Source of the DNA: Planctomycetota bacterium
Lineage (GTDB): Bacteria; Planctomycetota; Phycisphaerae; UBA1845
Assembly: GCA_024280855.1 (NCBI GenBank)
Contig: JAJRPG010000102.1
Span: forward strand, 1 to 64,000
Direction of reading: 5' to 3'
DNA length: 64,000 nt
Under the pieces are notes generated by a model. That model saw nothing but the letters and a program-made list of their open reading frames with translations. It searched no databases and was not told where the DNA came from. Within the stretch, counting starts at the first letter, position 1, and each line of letters opens with the position of its first letter. The translations under genes were made by a program, and so were the position numbers. Positions 17,610 to 27,529 of the stretch are shown in pieces.

Positions 17610-19730
17610 TTACGATCCGACAGCCTCTTCTTGTGCGTCTTGTTCTTCCAGCATGACCGCTTTCCGTGAAAGCTTGATACGGCCTTGAGGATCAACGGCA
17701 ATCACCTTAACCCGAACAACTTCACCAACCTTAATCACGTCCTCGGCTGATTTGACATAGTCATTATCCAGCTCGCTGATATGACATAGCCCATCCTGTC
17801 CAGGTGAGATTTCGATGAAAGCTCCAAAGTCCTTGACGCTGCTTACTGTGCCTGAATAAGTCTTGCCTACCTTAACCTCGGAAGTCACAGCCTCTACCAT
17901 TTCAAGCGCTCGCTCGCCGCCAACCTTATCGATACAGAAGATGGCGATGCTGCCGTCCTCGTCGATTTCGACCGTGGCATGAGTTTCTGCTTCAATGGAC
18001 TTGATGTACTTGCCGCCAGGACCGATGACCTTTCCGATTTTTTCCGGATTGATCTTGGTCGTTAGCACAAACGGAGCGTATTGGCTGGTTTCCTTTTTCG
18101 GAGCAGCCAACGTCGAAAGCATACTTTTTAGAATGCTGAGTCTGGTTGTTTTTGCCAGTTCCAATGTCTCGATGATTCGCTCTTGCGAAATGCCGTGTCC
18201 CTTGAGGTCAAGTTGGATAGCTGTGATGCCACGCTGCGTACCAGCAACCTTAAAGTCCATTTCACCGAAGTGATCTTCTTCACCCAGAATATCAACTGTG
18301 AGCTTGTAATCACCGTCGTGTTCGAAAGCGCCGATCGAAATACCTGCAACGGGTTGCTTGATAGGTACGCCAGCGTCCATGAGTGCCAGGCAGCCGCCGC
18401 AAACCGAAGCCATCGAGCTTGATCCGTTGGATTCCATGATCTCAGAAACAATACGAATGGTGTATGGGAATTTCTCAGGCGTAGGCAGCACATATTGCAG
18501 TGCTTTTTCGGCGAGGTTTCCGTGGCCAATCTCTCGACGAGAGGTCGCGCCGACGCGCTTGACTTCACCGGTACACAGTGGCGGGAAGTTGTAATGCAGC
18601 ATGAACTTTTTGCTGTACTCATCCGCAAGACCGTCTACAAACTGCTCATCTCGACGGGTTCCCAATGTGACGACGCACAAGGCCTGGGTCTCACCTCGTT
18701 GGAACAAAGCAGAGCCATGAACTCGTGGCAATATGCCAATTTCTGATTCGATCGCTCGTAATTCAGTGGCTGCTCGACCATCCGAACGCTTGCCTTCGAC
18801 CACGCAAAGCTCGGCGACGATTTCACCTTCAATAACGTCGAGCAGGTCACGAATAGTATTCCAGTTGTGATCTGTCGTATCTCCCGTTTCCGGGCAGTAA
18901 GCTTCTTTGGCGTCGTTATACACCGCCTTGACAGCCGCGTATCGATCTTGTTTTCCAGCAGTATTTCTAGCATCGCGGAGGGCTTTGCCGAACTTCTTGA
19001 GCAGTTCAGCCTTGAATTTTTCTGTTGAAGCAGGCGGCGTCCATTCGACTGGCTTACCGGCTTTTTCCGTTAGTTCAGCAATCATTTCGCAAATGGAAAC
19101 AATAGCTTTATGCCCAAATTCGATAGCACCGGCGATGACTTCTTCTGAAAGCTCAGTCGCACCGATCTCAACCATATTGACCGACGTCATATGGCCAGCC
19201 AAAACACATTCCATTTCGCTGCAATCCAACTGCTCAATCGTTGGATTCAAAATGTATTCGTTGTCAATATATCCCACACGCACTGAAGCAGATGGCCCAT
19301 TAAATGGAAGCGGGGAAATCGATACGGCTGCTGATGCGCCGATCATAGCTAGGATGTCTGGATCATTTTCCTGGTCGGTGGACATAGCCATCGCCTGAAT
19401 GAGAACTTCATCTTTGAATTCTTTTGGGAACAGCGGGCGCATAGGACGATCAATCATACGCATCGTCAAAATTTCTTTTTGAGAAGGCCGAGCTTCACGC
19501 TTGAAGAAACCGCCTGGGAATTTACCGGCTGCGTAAGTTTTTTCCCGGTAATCTACCGTAAGGGGGAAAAAATCAATCCCCGGTCGCGGTGCGCCTGTGA
19601 CGACAGCTACGAAAGTAACTGACTCGCCATAGGTGACAAAAACCGCCCCAGCGGCTTGCTTGGCAATTTTGCCAGTTTCGATGCGTAACGTTCGTCCGCC
19701 AATTTCCCGTTCAACTATGTGATGTGCCAT
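17610..19730 (-). CDS. pnp: Polyribonucleotide nucleotidyltransferase (PNPase)
   Basis: 706 residues, the normal length. Two RNase PH domains (about 10-140 and 315-545) flank a helical domain; GRAATELRAIESEIGILPRVHGSALFQRG is broken here as the hallmark RxHGSALFxRGETQ motif of the second PH domain. A KH domain (IGKVIGPGGKYIKSI, about 565) and an S1 domain (YSGTVSSVKDFGAFIE, about 630-695) close the protein. PNPase degrades RNA 3' to 5' with phosphate and is part of the degradosome. The gene sits 267 bases after rpsO on the same strand, the order conserved across many bacteria. An A7/T7 weak palindrome follows the stop at 17596-17611. Confidence 0.97.
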   Translation of the reverse strand: MAHHIVEREIGGRTLRIETGKIAKQAAGAVFVTYGESVTFVAVVTGAPRPGIDFFPLTVDYREKTYAAGKFPGGFFKREARPSQKEILTMRMIDRPMRPLFPKEFKDEVLIQAMAMSTDQENDPDILAMIGASAAVSISPLPFNGPSASVRVGYIDNEYILNPTIEQLDCSEMECVLAGHMTSVNMVEIGATELSEEVIAGAIEFGHKAIVSICEMIAELTEKAGKPVEWTPPASTEKFKAELLKKFGKALRDARNTAGKQDRYAAVKAVYNDAKEAYCPETGDTTDHNWNTIRDLLDVIEGEIVAELCVVEGKRSDGRAATELRAIESEIGILPRVHGSALFQRGETQALCVVTLGTRRDEQFVDGLADEYSKKFMLHYNFPPLCTGEVKRVGATSRREIGHGNLAEKALQYVLPTPEKFPYTIRIVSEIMESNGSSSMASVCGGCLALMDAGVPIKQPVAGISIGAFEHDGDYKLTVDILGEEDHFGEMDFKVAGTQRGITAIQLDLKGHGISQERIIETLELAKTTRLSILKSMLSTLAAPKKETSQYAPFVLTTKINPEKIGKVIGPGGKYIKSIEAETHATVEIDEDGSIAIFCIDKVGGERALEMVEAVTSEVKVGKTYSGTVSSVKDFGAFIEISPGQDGLCHISELDNDYVKSAEDVIKVGEVVRVKVIAVDPQGRIKLSRKAVMLEEQDAQEEAVGS

Positions 19731-19997
19731 GGTGTTCGTTCCAAATTTCCTACAACTATAGGGTTTACCAAAATCTCTAATTAACGACTTATTACAAAAG
19801 TCGGTATACGTTATGACTAATCTTTAGGTGGATAAGCACAGTAGCTGAGTGCTTGGTTTGGCTGATGGGGCAACTATGCCACGGGGCTATCATGCGTAGC
19901 AAATAGAAATTCGCTAAATGCATAATCGTTGCTTTTCTGCTGGCTTGTCAAACTATATTCGAGAGTCGCCAACAGACCATGGCTAACGCCAAGGGGG

Positions 19998-20267
<270 letters not shown>

Positions 20268-20693
20268 ATCTAATCTAACCCATCATCTAACATTCAGTTC
20301 TAATCGTAGTTTCAATCGATACTTCGTAGAACCAAAAACTTGCTTGTGCCCACTCTTCCGTCTTAGTGGACCGTCCTTTTCACACTTTTACCTTTGTCCT
20401 TTTCACCTAAGTTCGGCAAGTCTACGCCCAACCCCAGAAATTGGCAAGCCATCCATTTATGATCATTTTTGGAGATTGGTAGAGGTTTGGGTCGAATATG
20501 ACGTTCGGGTGGATTGCCTGGCCCTGATTATTTGGAAATGCCGGTTTTCCACGCCCGCGCATCTTCCTTGTGCTACCCCAAATACAGCTTGAAGGCGATA
20601 TATTAAGGAATATAGGGTTGGATTATGGTCGAAGTAACATAGATAAGCTCGTCGATTTACATAGCCGTCCATGTTTCGAAAGGCTCTACCGCT
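20268..20693. other. Divergent intergenic region (rpsO / BNR lipoprotein)
   Basis: 426 bases that must hold the rpsO-pnp promoter and the plus-strand lipoprotein promoter. A direct repeat CCTTTTCAC-like (about 20374 and 20397) lies in the rpsO leader side. No gene is supported. Confidence 0.4.
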
Positions 20694-22988
20694 ATGAATG
20701 CACGTTTGTTCAGTCGTCAGTATCTTTGGGTTGGTTTGCCCATTATTGCGGTTTTGTTGCTGAGTAGTTGTTCCGATTCTGGAACAACTTCGCCACCAGA
20801 AGATACCACTCAAGACCCTGGTATGGACGCCGGCGGCAATGACGGTGGAACTGAAACCAGTGGCGGAGATACGAACACGTCAAACAAGACATGGGAAGCT
20901 GCCGGGTTCGCGGCTGGTGGCTTGTTTACTGGGATTGAAGTGGACCCTGTGCAATCCAGCACGGTTTATGCCTCGGCTGATGTGTCAGGTGTATATCGCA
21001 GTGATGACAGCGGTGAGTCTTGGGTGGCCAAAAGTACTGGTCTGCTTAGTCATGCCATTGCAGACCTTCTGATTGATCCTTCCAATAATGAACGCATCTG
21101 GGCGGCTACGGCACTGGGTCTGTTTCGTAGCGAGGATCGCGCTGAAAGCTGGACATTGGTCAATGGCGATGCCGCCGCTTACATTTTAGTTGGTTTTAAG
21201 TCCGTCGCCGTCAGTAACGATGGTCAAACTGTTTTGGCTACAGCCCACCAGGTCGAAGGTGGGGAGGTTTTTCAGAACGATTATCGCACGGCTGTGCTGA
21301 CTGGAGGGCTGCTCCGCAGTGTAAATGGTGGAGCTGATTGGGTTGAAGTATCCGATTTTCCTGCCAGCTATCCTGCTGGTACGCGATTTCCGGTAGTCCA
21401 ATTTGATCCGTTTAACGAAGGCGTAGCATTTCTGACGGTGTCGGGGGTTGGCATTCTACGCTCGGTTGACGGCGGCCAATCCTGGCAGGATTTTTCTACT
21501 GGTCTACCGAACGACCGGAGCGACATAGCATGGCGCTCACTGAGTTTCAGCGCAAATTCTGTGCTGGCAGCAGCCACACAATTTACACCCGTCTCGGCTG
21601 GTGAGCCACTTGTTTTTAGAAGTGACTCAACGACCGCAGGTTGGGCTTCCATCGCTGGTAACCTTCCGACAGCAGACTCCACGAGCGTGCAGCAGAATGC
21701 CGTGGTTGTCCGTGTCTCTTCAGATAACGACAACGACATTAGCCTTGCGTATACCGGATTTCCTTCGTTGTTCTTCCAGTCCGACGATGCCGGGGCGACG
21801 TGGAAAGGTACGAGTATTGAGGAAAGTGACACCTATACATTCGATACCGAAGCTGCCCCGTTTCATAATTCGCGCGATCCGTTCGAAGATTTCATTAACC
21901 TGGCCATCGACCCCACCAACCCCGACCGTATGTTCGCTACCTCTTGGGTGGGCATTTGGCGAAGTACCGATCGAGGCGCAACGTGGCAGGAGAAAATACG
22001 CGGCACACAGAATACAGTGTGTAACGATATTTTGTACACCGGCAACGAATTCTTCGCCGCGCACTGGGATACAACGTTACAACGTTCGGCGGATCCGACT
22101 CAGTCATGGAATGAGGCGTTGCCGCTGGCGGGCAACCCCAGCGATTTGTTGCACTGTTGGAGCATTGGCCAAACTGGCAGCAACGCGCTGTTCATGGGTG
22201 TGTCTAACGAGGCCGGAGCGCCTCGTGTCTATCGATCGGAAGATGGGGGCACATCATGGGAGGAGCGTTCGCCTACCTTCACCAGCTCTGGGGACTTGTT
22301 TGTAGATTCGCAGACCGAAGTTGCCATAGCTGTTGATCCTACGAATGCTGCTACGCTTTATGCGGTGAACCGACTGGCGTCAGAGGGCATCTACCGTTCG
22401 ACCAATGACGGAGATTCGTGGACCAAGCTTTCTTCGCAGCCTGCCAGTGGTGATAGTACGGAACAGGCGTTATTCAAATCACTTGCAATCGCGCCGGATG
22501 ACAGTCAACGCTTATATGCAGGGACAAATTTCGACGGACTGTGGTACTCGGCTAACGGCGGTGACTCGTGGACGCTTGCTAAAGTGGACGGCAACGACAC
22601 AGAAGGGGCTTTAATTGGAGATATTGTCGCACTTCCTGATGGCGTGGTTTGGGTTGCCGCACAAAACGGCGCGTATAAGAGTATCGATCATGGCGAGAAT
22701 TATACACGCTCGCTGGGAGCCAATGTCACCCTGGAGGAGTTCGAGTATTTCGTAGCGCTGACGGTGAATCCGGATGACCCTAACGAAGTATTCGCCGCGT
22801 CGGGCCAAATTCACCCGGTATACAGCCTTAACGGTAGCGTTTGGCATACCACTGACAGCGGTGCAACTTGGACGGATATTACGGATGATTTAGTCCACAA
22901 GAGAGTGAATACGCTAGAGTACGCGGAAGGCTATCTTTATGCTGGTATCGAAGGCGCAAACGTTTTCCGTCGGAAAATCCAGAAATGA
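20694..22988 (+). CDS. Lipoprotein with BNR/Asp-box beta-propeller (Vps10/GH74-like)
   Basis: 764 residues. The signal peptide ends in a lipobox (LLLSSC, Cys26), then a Gly/Thr/Asp-rich linker to about residue 65. The rest is built from Asp-box repeats S-x-D-x-G-x-x-W: SDDSGESW, SVDGGQSW, STDRGATW, SEDGGTSW, STNDGDSW, SANGGDSW and TTDSGATW. This spacing indicates one or two seven-bladed propellers like sortilin/Vps10 or GH74 xyloglucanases. No catalytic Asp pair of GH74 could be assigned, so a binding or scaffold role on the outer face of a membrane is as likely as hydrolysis. Transcribed alone; it converges with rho. Confidence 0.85.
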   Translation: MNARLFSRQYLWVGLPIIAVLLLSSCSDSGTTSPPEDTTQDPGMDAGGNDGGTETSGGDTNTSNKTWEAAGFAAGGLFTGIEVDPVQSSTVYASADVSGVYRSDDSGESWVAKSTGLLSHAIADLLIDPSNNERIWAATALGLFRSEDRAESWTLVNGDAAAYILVGFKSVAVSNDGQTVLATAHQVEGGEVFQNDYRTAVLTGGLLRSVNGGADWVEVSDFPASYPAGTRFPVVQFDPFNEGVAFLTVSGVGILRSVDGGQSWQDFSTGLPNDRSDIAWRSLSFSANSVLAAATQFTPVSAGEPLVFRSDSTTAGWASIAGNLPTADSTSVQQNAVVVRVSSDNDNDISLAYTGFPSLFFQSDDAGATWKGTSIEESDTYTFDTEAAPFHNSRDPFEDFINLAIDPTNPDRMFATSWVGIWRSTDRGATWQEKIRGTQNTVCNDILYTGNEFFAAHWDTTLQRSADPTQSWNEALPLAGNPSDLLHCWSIGQTGSNALFMGVSNEAGAPRVYRSEDGGTSWEERSPTFTSSGDLFVDSQTEVAIAVDPTNAATLYAVNRLASEGIYRSTNDGDSWTKLSSQPASGDSTEQALFKSLAIAPDDSQRLYAGTNFDGLWYSANGGDSWTLAKVDGNDTEGALIGDIVALPDGVVWVAAQNGAYKSIDHGENYTRSLGANVTLEEFEYFVALTVNPDDPNEVFAASGQIHPVYSLNGSVWHTTDSGATWTDITDDLVHKRVNTLEYAEGYLYAGIEGANVFRRKIQK

Positions 22989-23064
22989 GCGACACAAGTT
23001 TCGCGGGCACAAAATGAGCCGACTATTCGTACATGTGCAAGCGGTGTGTAATTAGGACCATCGC

Positions 23065-24201
23065 TTAGCGAATTCTTCGACCATCAAATGAGCCAACGAA
23101 TTCGTTATTGTCCTTAGTCTTGCCCATGACCTCCAGCAGCCGTTCCATGCCTCTTTGCGGGTCTCTATCAATGAGGGTTCGACGGATTTCGTAGCTGGCT
23201 GCCAAGCTTTTTTCGTCTAAAAGCTGCTCTTCTTTGCGGGTTCCTGAGCGGGCAAGGTCGATAGCCGGGTATATTCGGCGGTCGGCTAAGTTGCGTGACA
23301 GGAGCATTTCCATGTTTCCGGTCCCCTTAAATTCGTTAAAAATGACCTCATCCATGCGGCTTCCGGTCTCTATGAGGGATGTGGCGATAATGGTCAGGGA
23401 GCCGCCGTCTTCCACATTTCGTGCTGCGCCGAAAAAGGCTTTTGGCTCAGTCAAGGCTCTGGTATCAAGCCCGCCGGACATGATTCTGCCTCCGCCTCGA
23501 ATGTGATTGTTGTGTGCCCGGCCTAGACGGGTGATGGAATCGAGGAATACGACGGCGTCCTTACCAGCTTCGACCAGCCTCTTAGCCCGTTCCAGGACAA
23601 GCTTGGAAATTCGTATATGACTTGATATGTCATGATCGCTGGAGCTGGCAAAAACTTCGCCTTTGATGGACCGTCGCATGTCGGTGACCTCTTCAGGTCG
23701 TTCGTCGATCAGCAACACAATCAGGTGGGCCTCGGGATGATTGATCGCAACCGCATTAGACATCTGTTGTAAAAGTACTGTTTTTCCAGTGCGAGGCGGG
23801 GCAGCGATTAACGCGCGTTGCCCGAAACCGATGGGGGCAAGTAGATCAACGATACGCATGGAGATGGACCCACCCGGCGTTTCAAACTTAATCTGACGAT
23901 CGGGGTTGAGTGCGGTGAGCTTATCGAATCGCTTTAGTTCCAGGTAATCGTCAATGGACATATCCTGGATTTGGGTGATTTCCGTGAGTTGCTGTCGGCC
24001 TCGCTTGCCGTTTGATGACGCCACCAAGCCCGTCACCCATTCACCGCCGCGCAGACCTGCCTTGGCGCACATAGCCGGGGGGACGGATACGTCGAGGCCA
24101 TCAACACGAAGGTTTTTTTGCGGAGAACGCAAAAAACCGCCATTTTTTCCCGTTTGTTCGAGTACGCCTTGTACGGTGTTATTTTGTTCGTTTTCAGTCA
24201 T
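23065..24201 (-). CDS. rho: Transcription termination factor Rho (short form)
   Basis: 378 residues against about 420 in E. coli; the N-terminal Rho_N helical domain is missing and the protein begins almost at the RNA-binding domain (GGFLRSPQKNL, the GFLR primary-site motif, residues 16-26). The ATPase has Walker A APPRTGKTVLLQ (usual form APPKAGKT), Walker B LIVLLIDERPEEVTDM, DSITRLGRAHN and the R-loop region FKGTGNMEMLLSR. Rho is the hexameric RNA helicase that ends transcription. The gene is monocistronic on the minus strand, with a 700-base spacer upstream. Confidence 0.95.
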   Translation of the reverse strand: MTENEQNNTVQGVLEQTGKNGGFLRSPQKNLRVDGLDVSVPPAMCAKAGLRGGEWVTGLVASSNGKRGRQQLTEITQIQDMSIDDYLELKRFDKLTALNPDRQIKFETPGGSISMRIVDLLAPIGFGQRALIAAPPRTGKTVLLQQMSNAVAINHPEAHLIVLLIDERPEEVTDMRRSIKGEVFASSSDHDISSHIRISKLVLERAKRLVEAGKDAVVFLDSITRLGRAHNNHIRGGGRIMSGGLDTRALTEPKAFFGAARNVEDGGSLTIIATSLIETGSRMDEVIFNEFKGTGNMEMLLSRNLADRRIYPAIDLARSGTRKEEQLLDEKSLAASYEIRRTLIDRDPQRGMERLLEVMGKTKDNNEFVGSFDGRRIR

Positions 24202-24906
24202 AAATGGCTCGTGTCCATATCAGATGTAACAGGCATTAACACGGCAGGTAGACCTCGGCACACGCCGGAAATCTTCCATAACCTTCTTTTATTCAAGTGC
24301 TTATGGGATTGAACCAGAGGCTTGGGGAAAGTGGTCCACCCATCTTGCAAAGACGATTCGCATCGAATCAGCAGGCGGGAATGTAACTTAAATCCGCGCT
24401 AGGTCAACTATTTGAAAGGTAAAATTTTCTAAGTTCCCCAAAAAAAGTCTTGACAGACCGCACCGAGTGTGGCATTTTCTTCGCCCAGTTTGACCGATGT
24501 ACTGTAGTTTTGATTTTGAGTGCTTTGGTCAGGGTTCGTGATGTGTGTTTGTTGTTAAGGCGTTGTTAGAAAAGCGCTAACGATCAAAGCGTTGCTTGAC
24601 CGATAAGGGCGAACATGCCGCAGGCAATTGCATCATGGAGGATGCGGGACGTTGGCGCGGTTTTAGAATGGTGTGTCCGAAGACATCATCGTGAGCGAGG
24701 CAACAGTGGCGTGGTCAGCCTGCTCGTGAAGTAGTGTTTAAGGATTGCGGCCTGGATGGGTCGTATTAGAATTGTTCAGTACTTGGCGGATGATTCCGCC
24801 GTTTATTGTGTAAACGGATTTGGCGACCCGATTTGGATTGAGGTCGTCCGTAGCAGGACAAATGTGCTGGGGAGGTGCCCTGGCTAAATTCAAGGAGATT
24901 TTCGGA
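24202..24906. other. Long intergenic region with clustered small hairpins
   Basis: 705 bases between divergent rho and a tiny lipoprotein gene. Contains TTGACA at 24451-24456 without a clear -10 box, and, close to the lipoprotein gene, GGCGGA-TGAT-TCCGCC (24785-24800) immediately followed by GTTTA-TTGTG-TAAAC (24801-24815). A GCATC...GATGC hairpin lies near 24630-24645. May be a structured leader or an RNA gene; no known RNA family was recognised. Confidence 0.4.
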
Positions 24907-25089
24907 ATGAAGATCAGCAAGTTTAAGACATTGGCGATTTCGGTATTGGCTGGCGGTGCATTGTTCGGTGGTTGCTTGGGTCTAAACCTAAACAACCTTC
25001 TTAGCGCTGCAGTAACTTCAGCAGCTGTTGAGTTTGTAATTGACAATGATGCTGTCTTCGACCTGTTCGAAGGTGGCGCAGAAGGCTAA
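24907..25089 (+). CDS. Tiny lipoprotein, function unknown
   Basis: 60 residues from the ATG at 24907 with AAGGAG ten bases upstream. Basic start (MKISKFK), hydrophobic segment and lipobox-like LFGGC with Cys23 as the likely lipid site. The mature part is only 38 residues (leucine/asparagine-rich, then VEFVIDNDAVFDLFEGGAEG as the acidic tail). An intrinsic terminator at 25205-25240 follows, and a long hairpin-rich leader precedes. This arrangement resembles a highly expressed small envelope protein such as Lpp, but no sequence similarity is claimed. Confidence 0.7.
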   Translation: MKISKFKTLAISVLAGGALFGGCLGLNLNNLLSAAVTSAAVEFVIDNDAVFDLFEGGAEG

Positions 25090-25204
25090 TCAGTTAGTCT
25101 TTGCCAACCAGCAGGCAGATGGCTTGCCATATTCGGAGATGTTTTCGTTTCTTTTGGAATGCAAATGTTTCAGAACGGCGGTGTCTGTCGAACGGTATTT
25201 AAGA

Positions 25205-25240
25205 GCGGGGCTTGCGATTCGTCGTGGCCCCGCTTTTTTT
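25205..25240 (+). terminator. Intrinsic terminator
   Basis: GCGGGGC (25205-25211) pairs perfectly with GCCCCGC (25227-25233) and is followed by seven T residues. It ends the transcript of the tiny lipoprotein. Confidence 0.9.
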
Positions 25241-25281
25241 GCGCGCACATGGCTTTACCGACGACTCGGTAGCTATTGGGT

Positions 25282-26148
25282 TCAGAGGTCGAGAGATTTC
25301 GCCACAACAGGTCTAGTGACAGTTCCATCAATGATGACGCCGCCATGCTGGTGGTCGTGGGGGAAGGCGAGCAGCCAGCCTTCTTTGATGCCCTTGTGGT
25401 TGATCCACTCCTTCTCGGCGATGGTCGTCATGGGGAGCATGTCGTAGGCCATGACCCAGGGCAGGCGTAGGTGGGCGACAGTCGGAATAATATCACCACA
25501 AAATATCAAGCGTTGCTTTCCATTGCCAAAAATGGGATGAATCTGATAGGGCGTGTGGCCGTGCGATACCCACCAGGTTAGTCCTTCGATGGACGAGGTC
25601 GGATGGTCGCCTTCAAGGAATCTGACGTTGTCAGCGGTGGCGAGGTCGTTGAAGTCGGCTGGGATGTAGGAGGCCTTGTCCTTGTGATGCGGGCTGTTGG
25701 CGTGTTCAAAGTGCTTACGGTGGACCCAGTGCGTCGCAGAGGGGAAACAGGGGGTCGTTTTCTCGTCAGGTTGGTCGTACCAGCTCGTTAGCCCGCCGTT
25801 ATGGTCGAAGTGGAGGTGTGTGACGACGACATCGGTTATGTCCTTAGTTGAAAGCCCTAGCTTGATGAGTGCGTTGGGGATGGCTTGGTGATCAACTTCA
25901 AGGCCGAACCGTTGGGCCTTTTCGGGGGTCCATTTTGATCCGCAGCCTGTATCGACGAGAATGACGCGCTTGGCGCTGCTGTCGATGGCGAGGAGGGTTC
26001 TGGTGGTCATAGCTATGCGGTTTAGGTGGTCTACGTCGGATGATTTTTCCCACATGACCTTGGGGACTACGCCGAACATGGCGCCGCCGTCTAATCTCAT
26101 CTTGCCGGTTACAATCGAATGAATTTCAAAGGGGGGGATTATTATCAT
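25282..26148 (-). CDS. MBL-fold metallohydrolase
   Basis: 288 residues. The metal-binding signature THLHFDHNGG is at about residues 110-119; the early strand ILVDTGCG, a later His in WVSHGHTPYQ, an Asp in IFCGDIIPT and a final His in FPHDHQHG complete the dinuclear site. The layout resembles N-acyl-homoserine lactonase/RNase Z-like hydrolases of the quorum-quenching type, but substrate cannot be set from motifs. It has no signal peptide. It stands alone on the minus strand, tail to tail with the tiny lipoprotein unit. Confidence 0.88.
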   Translation of the reverse strand: MIIIPPFEIHSIVTGKMRLDGGAMFGVVPKVMWEKSSDVDHLNRIAMTTRTLLAIDSSAKRVILVDTGCGSKWTPEKAQRFGLEVDHQAIPNALIKLGLSTKDITDVVVTHLHFDHNGGLTSWYDQPDEKTTPCFPSATHWVHRKHFEHANSPHHKDKASYIPADFNDLATADNVRFLEGDHPTSSIEGLTWWVSHGHTPYQIHPIFGNGKQRLIFCGDIIPTVAHLRLPWVMAYDMLPMTTIAEKEWINHKGIKEGWLLAFPHDHQHGGVIIDGTVTRPVVAKSLDL

Positions 26149-26235
26149 GCTTCATAGTTTATATCGACCTCGGATTTTGTGTAGCATCGAGATGCGGGAA
26201 ACTCGAGACAAGTGTCATTCATGTGGATAAAGGAG

Positions 26236-26262
26236 GCCCGCAGGGTGCGCCGTGCGGCTCTG
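26236..26262 (+). repeat. Dispersed hairpin repeat family B, copy 1
   Basis: GCCCGCAGGGTGCGCC followed by GTGCGGCTCTG; an imperfect palindrome. A second copy in the same orientation lies at 27420-27447, so the two flank the acyltransferase gene. Confidence 0.7.
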
Positions 26263-26349
26263 GTTGTATTTGATTCGTCGTGTTTCGGTTGCTCAAGTGT
26301 TAGTCGTTAGATAGAGTCGCAGTCTAGACTAGGGTGTTGGCTGAGTGTT

Positions 26350-27297
26350 ATGGTGAATCAAGGGTCAGCAACAAATCAATCGGCAAACTCCGCCCCTTCT
26401 GGTGCCAAAGCCGTGAGTTCGTTTTCGACTTGGGATAGGCTTTCTTTTGGCGTGGCTCATGCTTTCGCTACTGCAGTTGCAAAATTAGTGGGTATACGCG
26501 GTTTGTATTTTTTTGGGCGAAGCTTTGGGTCGTTGGAATGGCTGATAAATTATAAACGCCGCCGCCGCTTTGCACGGGCTTATCGAAAGATTGCTGAGAA
26601 CAAGCCTTCGGGGTCTGAGATTCGTAGAACTTCACGCGAGTTTTTTTGCCGGTCACGATGCGACAAATTATTCTATCTTATTCTGGATTCTATTCCAAAA
26701 GATAAGCTGCAGATGCATTTTGTGATAGACAATAAGCAAGCCTTGGACGATTCGCTTGCGAAAGGGAAGGGTGTGTACCTGGCTGTTTCGCATCATGGTG
26801 CGCATCATGTGACGGCTATGCTGTTGGCGATTTATGGTTATCGCGTGGCGCTTGTTCGTGACGGTCAGGAAAGTGGTTTGCGCAAATTTGTGCAGGACCG
26901 TTTCGAGCGATTGCATCCCGAGTTGCCGCGTATGCAGGTCATTTTTGCGGATGCTTATCCGCGAGATATTTATCGCTGTTTTAAGGATGGTTATATTTTA
27001 GGCAGTGCGATGGATGTGAGTCGCGTGCGGCAGGCGCATCAGCAATTTGAAGAGGTGACAATTTTTGGCGAGCGTCGCAAGTTTCTTTCCGGTCCATTGA
27101 AAATAGCCAGTCGTTGTGGTGGCGTGGCGGTGCAAGTTTTCTTGACCAGCGAGCCGAATTTTCGTTATCGACTTACGGTTGCTCAGCAACTATTGGATGA
27201 TACGCATGATGCGGACATATCAAATGCGATGCAATTGTATGCTACGAATGTTGAGAAACATGTTCGTAGTCATCCGCAGGAATTGACGCGCATTTGA
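26350..27297 (+). CDS. LpxL/HtrB-like acyltransferase (lysophospholipid acyltransferase family)
   Basis: 315 residues. The acyltransferase motif is SHHGAHHVTAML (about residue 143; the usual form is xHxGNWE), followed by a basic segment (VALVRDG), an FADAYPRDIYRCFKDGYILGSAMDVSR region (here split: FADAYPRD, KDGYILGSAMDVSR) and a late FLTSEPNFRYRL. This matches the Lip_A_acyltrans fold that moves acyl chains to lipid A or to other glycolipids at the inner membrane. Motif changes (GAHH instead of GNWE) mean that lipid A itself may not be the substrate. Family B repeats flank the gene on both sides. Confidence 0.72.
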   Translation: MVNQGSATNQSANSAPSGAKAVSSFSTWDRLSFGVAHAFATAVAKLVGIRGLYFFGRSFGSLEWLINYKRRRRFARAYRKIAENKPSGSEIRRTSREFFCRSRCDKLFYLILDSIPKDKLQMHFVIDNKQALDDSLAKGKGVYLAVSHHGAHHVTAMLLAIYGYRVALVRDGQESGLRKFVQDRFERLHPELPRMQVIFADAYPRDIYRCFKDGYILGSAMDVSRVRQAHQQFEEVTIFGERRKFLSGPLKIASRCGGVAVQVFLTSEPNFRYRLTVAQQLLDDTHDADISNAMQLYATNVEKHVRSHPQELTRI

Positions 27298-27419
27298 TTT
27301 TTGAACTGTTTGCGCACTCATAGCGAATATTTTGGTAATAATGAGAAACAATCAGAGCACCTGGCGCGAACCTGGTGGCATGTCTGGCGTCGCATTGTCT
27401 TCAAAGTTTCTTAAGACTT

Positions 27420-27447
27420 GCCCGCAGGCTTGCGCCATGCGGCTCTG
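27420..27447 (+). repeat. Dispersed hairpin repeat family B, copy 2
   Basis: GCCCGCAGGCTTGCGCC followed by ATGCGGCTCTG; matches 26236-26262 in the same orientation. Confidence 0.7.
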
Positions 27448-27492
27448 ATGGATTCCCATGCGTTTTTCTTTACAGGTTATTGCGTCCGAAGA

Positions 27493-27517
27493 CCGCGCAA
27501 GCTGAAGCATGCGGCTC
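27493..27517 (-). repeat. Dispersed hairpin repeat family A, copy 2
   Basis: Reverse complement of the copy at 2044-2069. It lies 12 bases beyond the stop of the pseudopilin gene, on its 3' side. Confidence 0.8.
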
Positions 27518-27529
27518 GATTATCTGAGA

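Noticed and set aside
17594-17612. A7/T7 palindrome after pnp as a terminator
   Set aside because: Stem is all A-T with a two-base loop, too weak to call an intrinsic terminator.
21601-22305. Plus-strand frame of 234 codons within the BNR lipoprotein gene
   Set aside because: Out-of-frame shadow with Arg/Pro/Ser-rich composition, no start signals; the Asp-box frame is clearly the real one.
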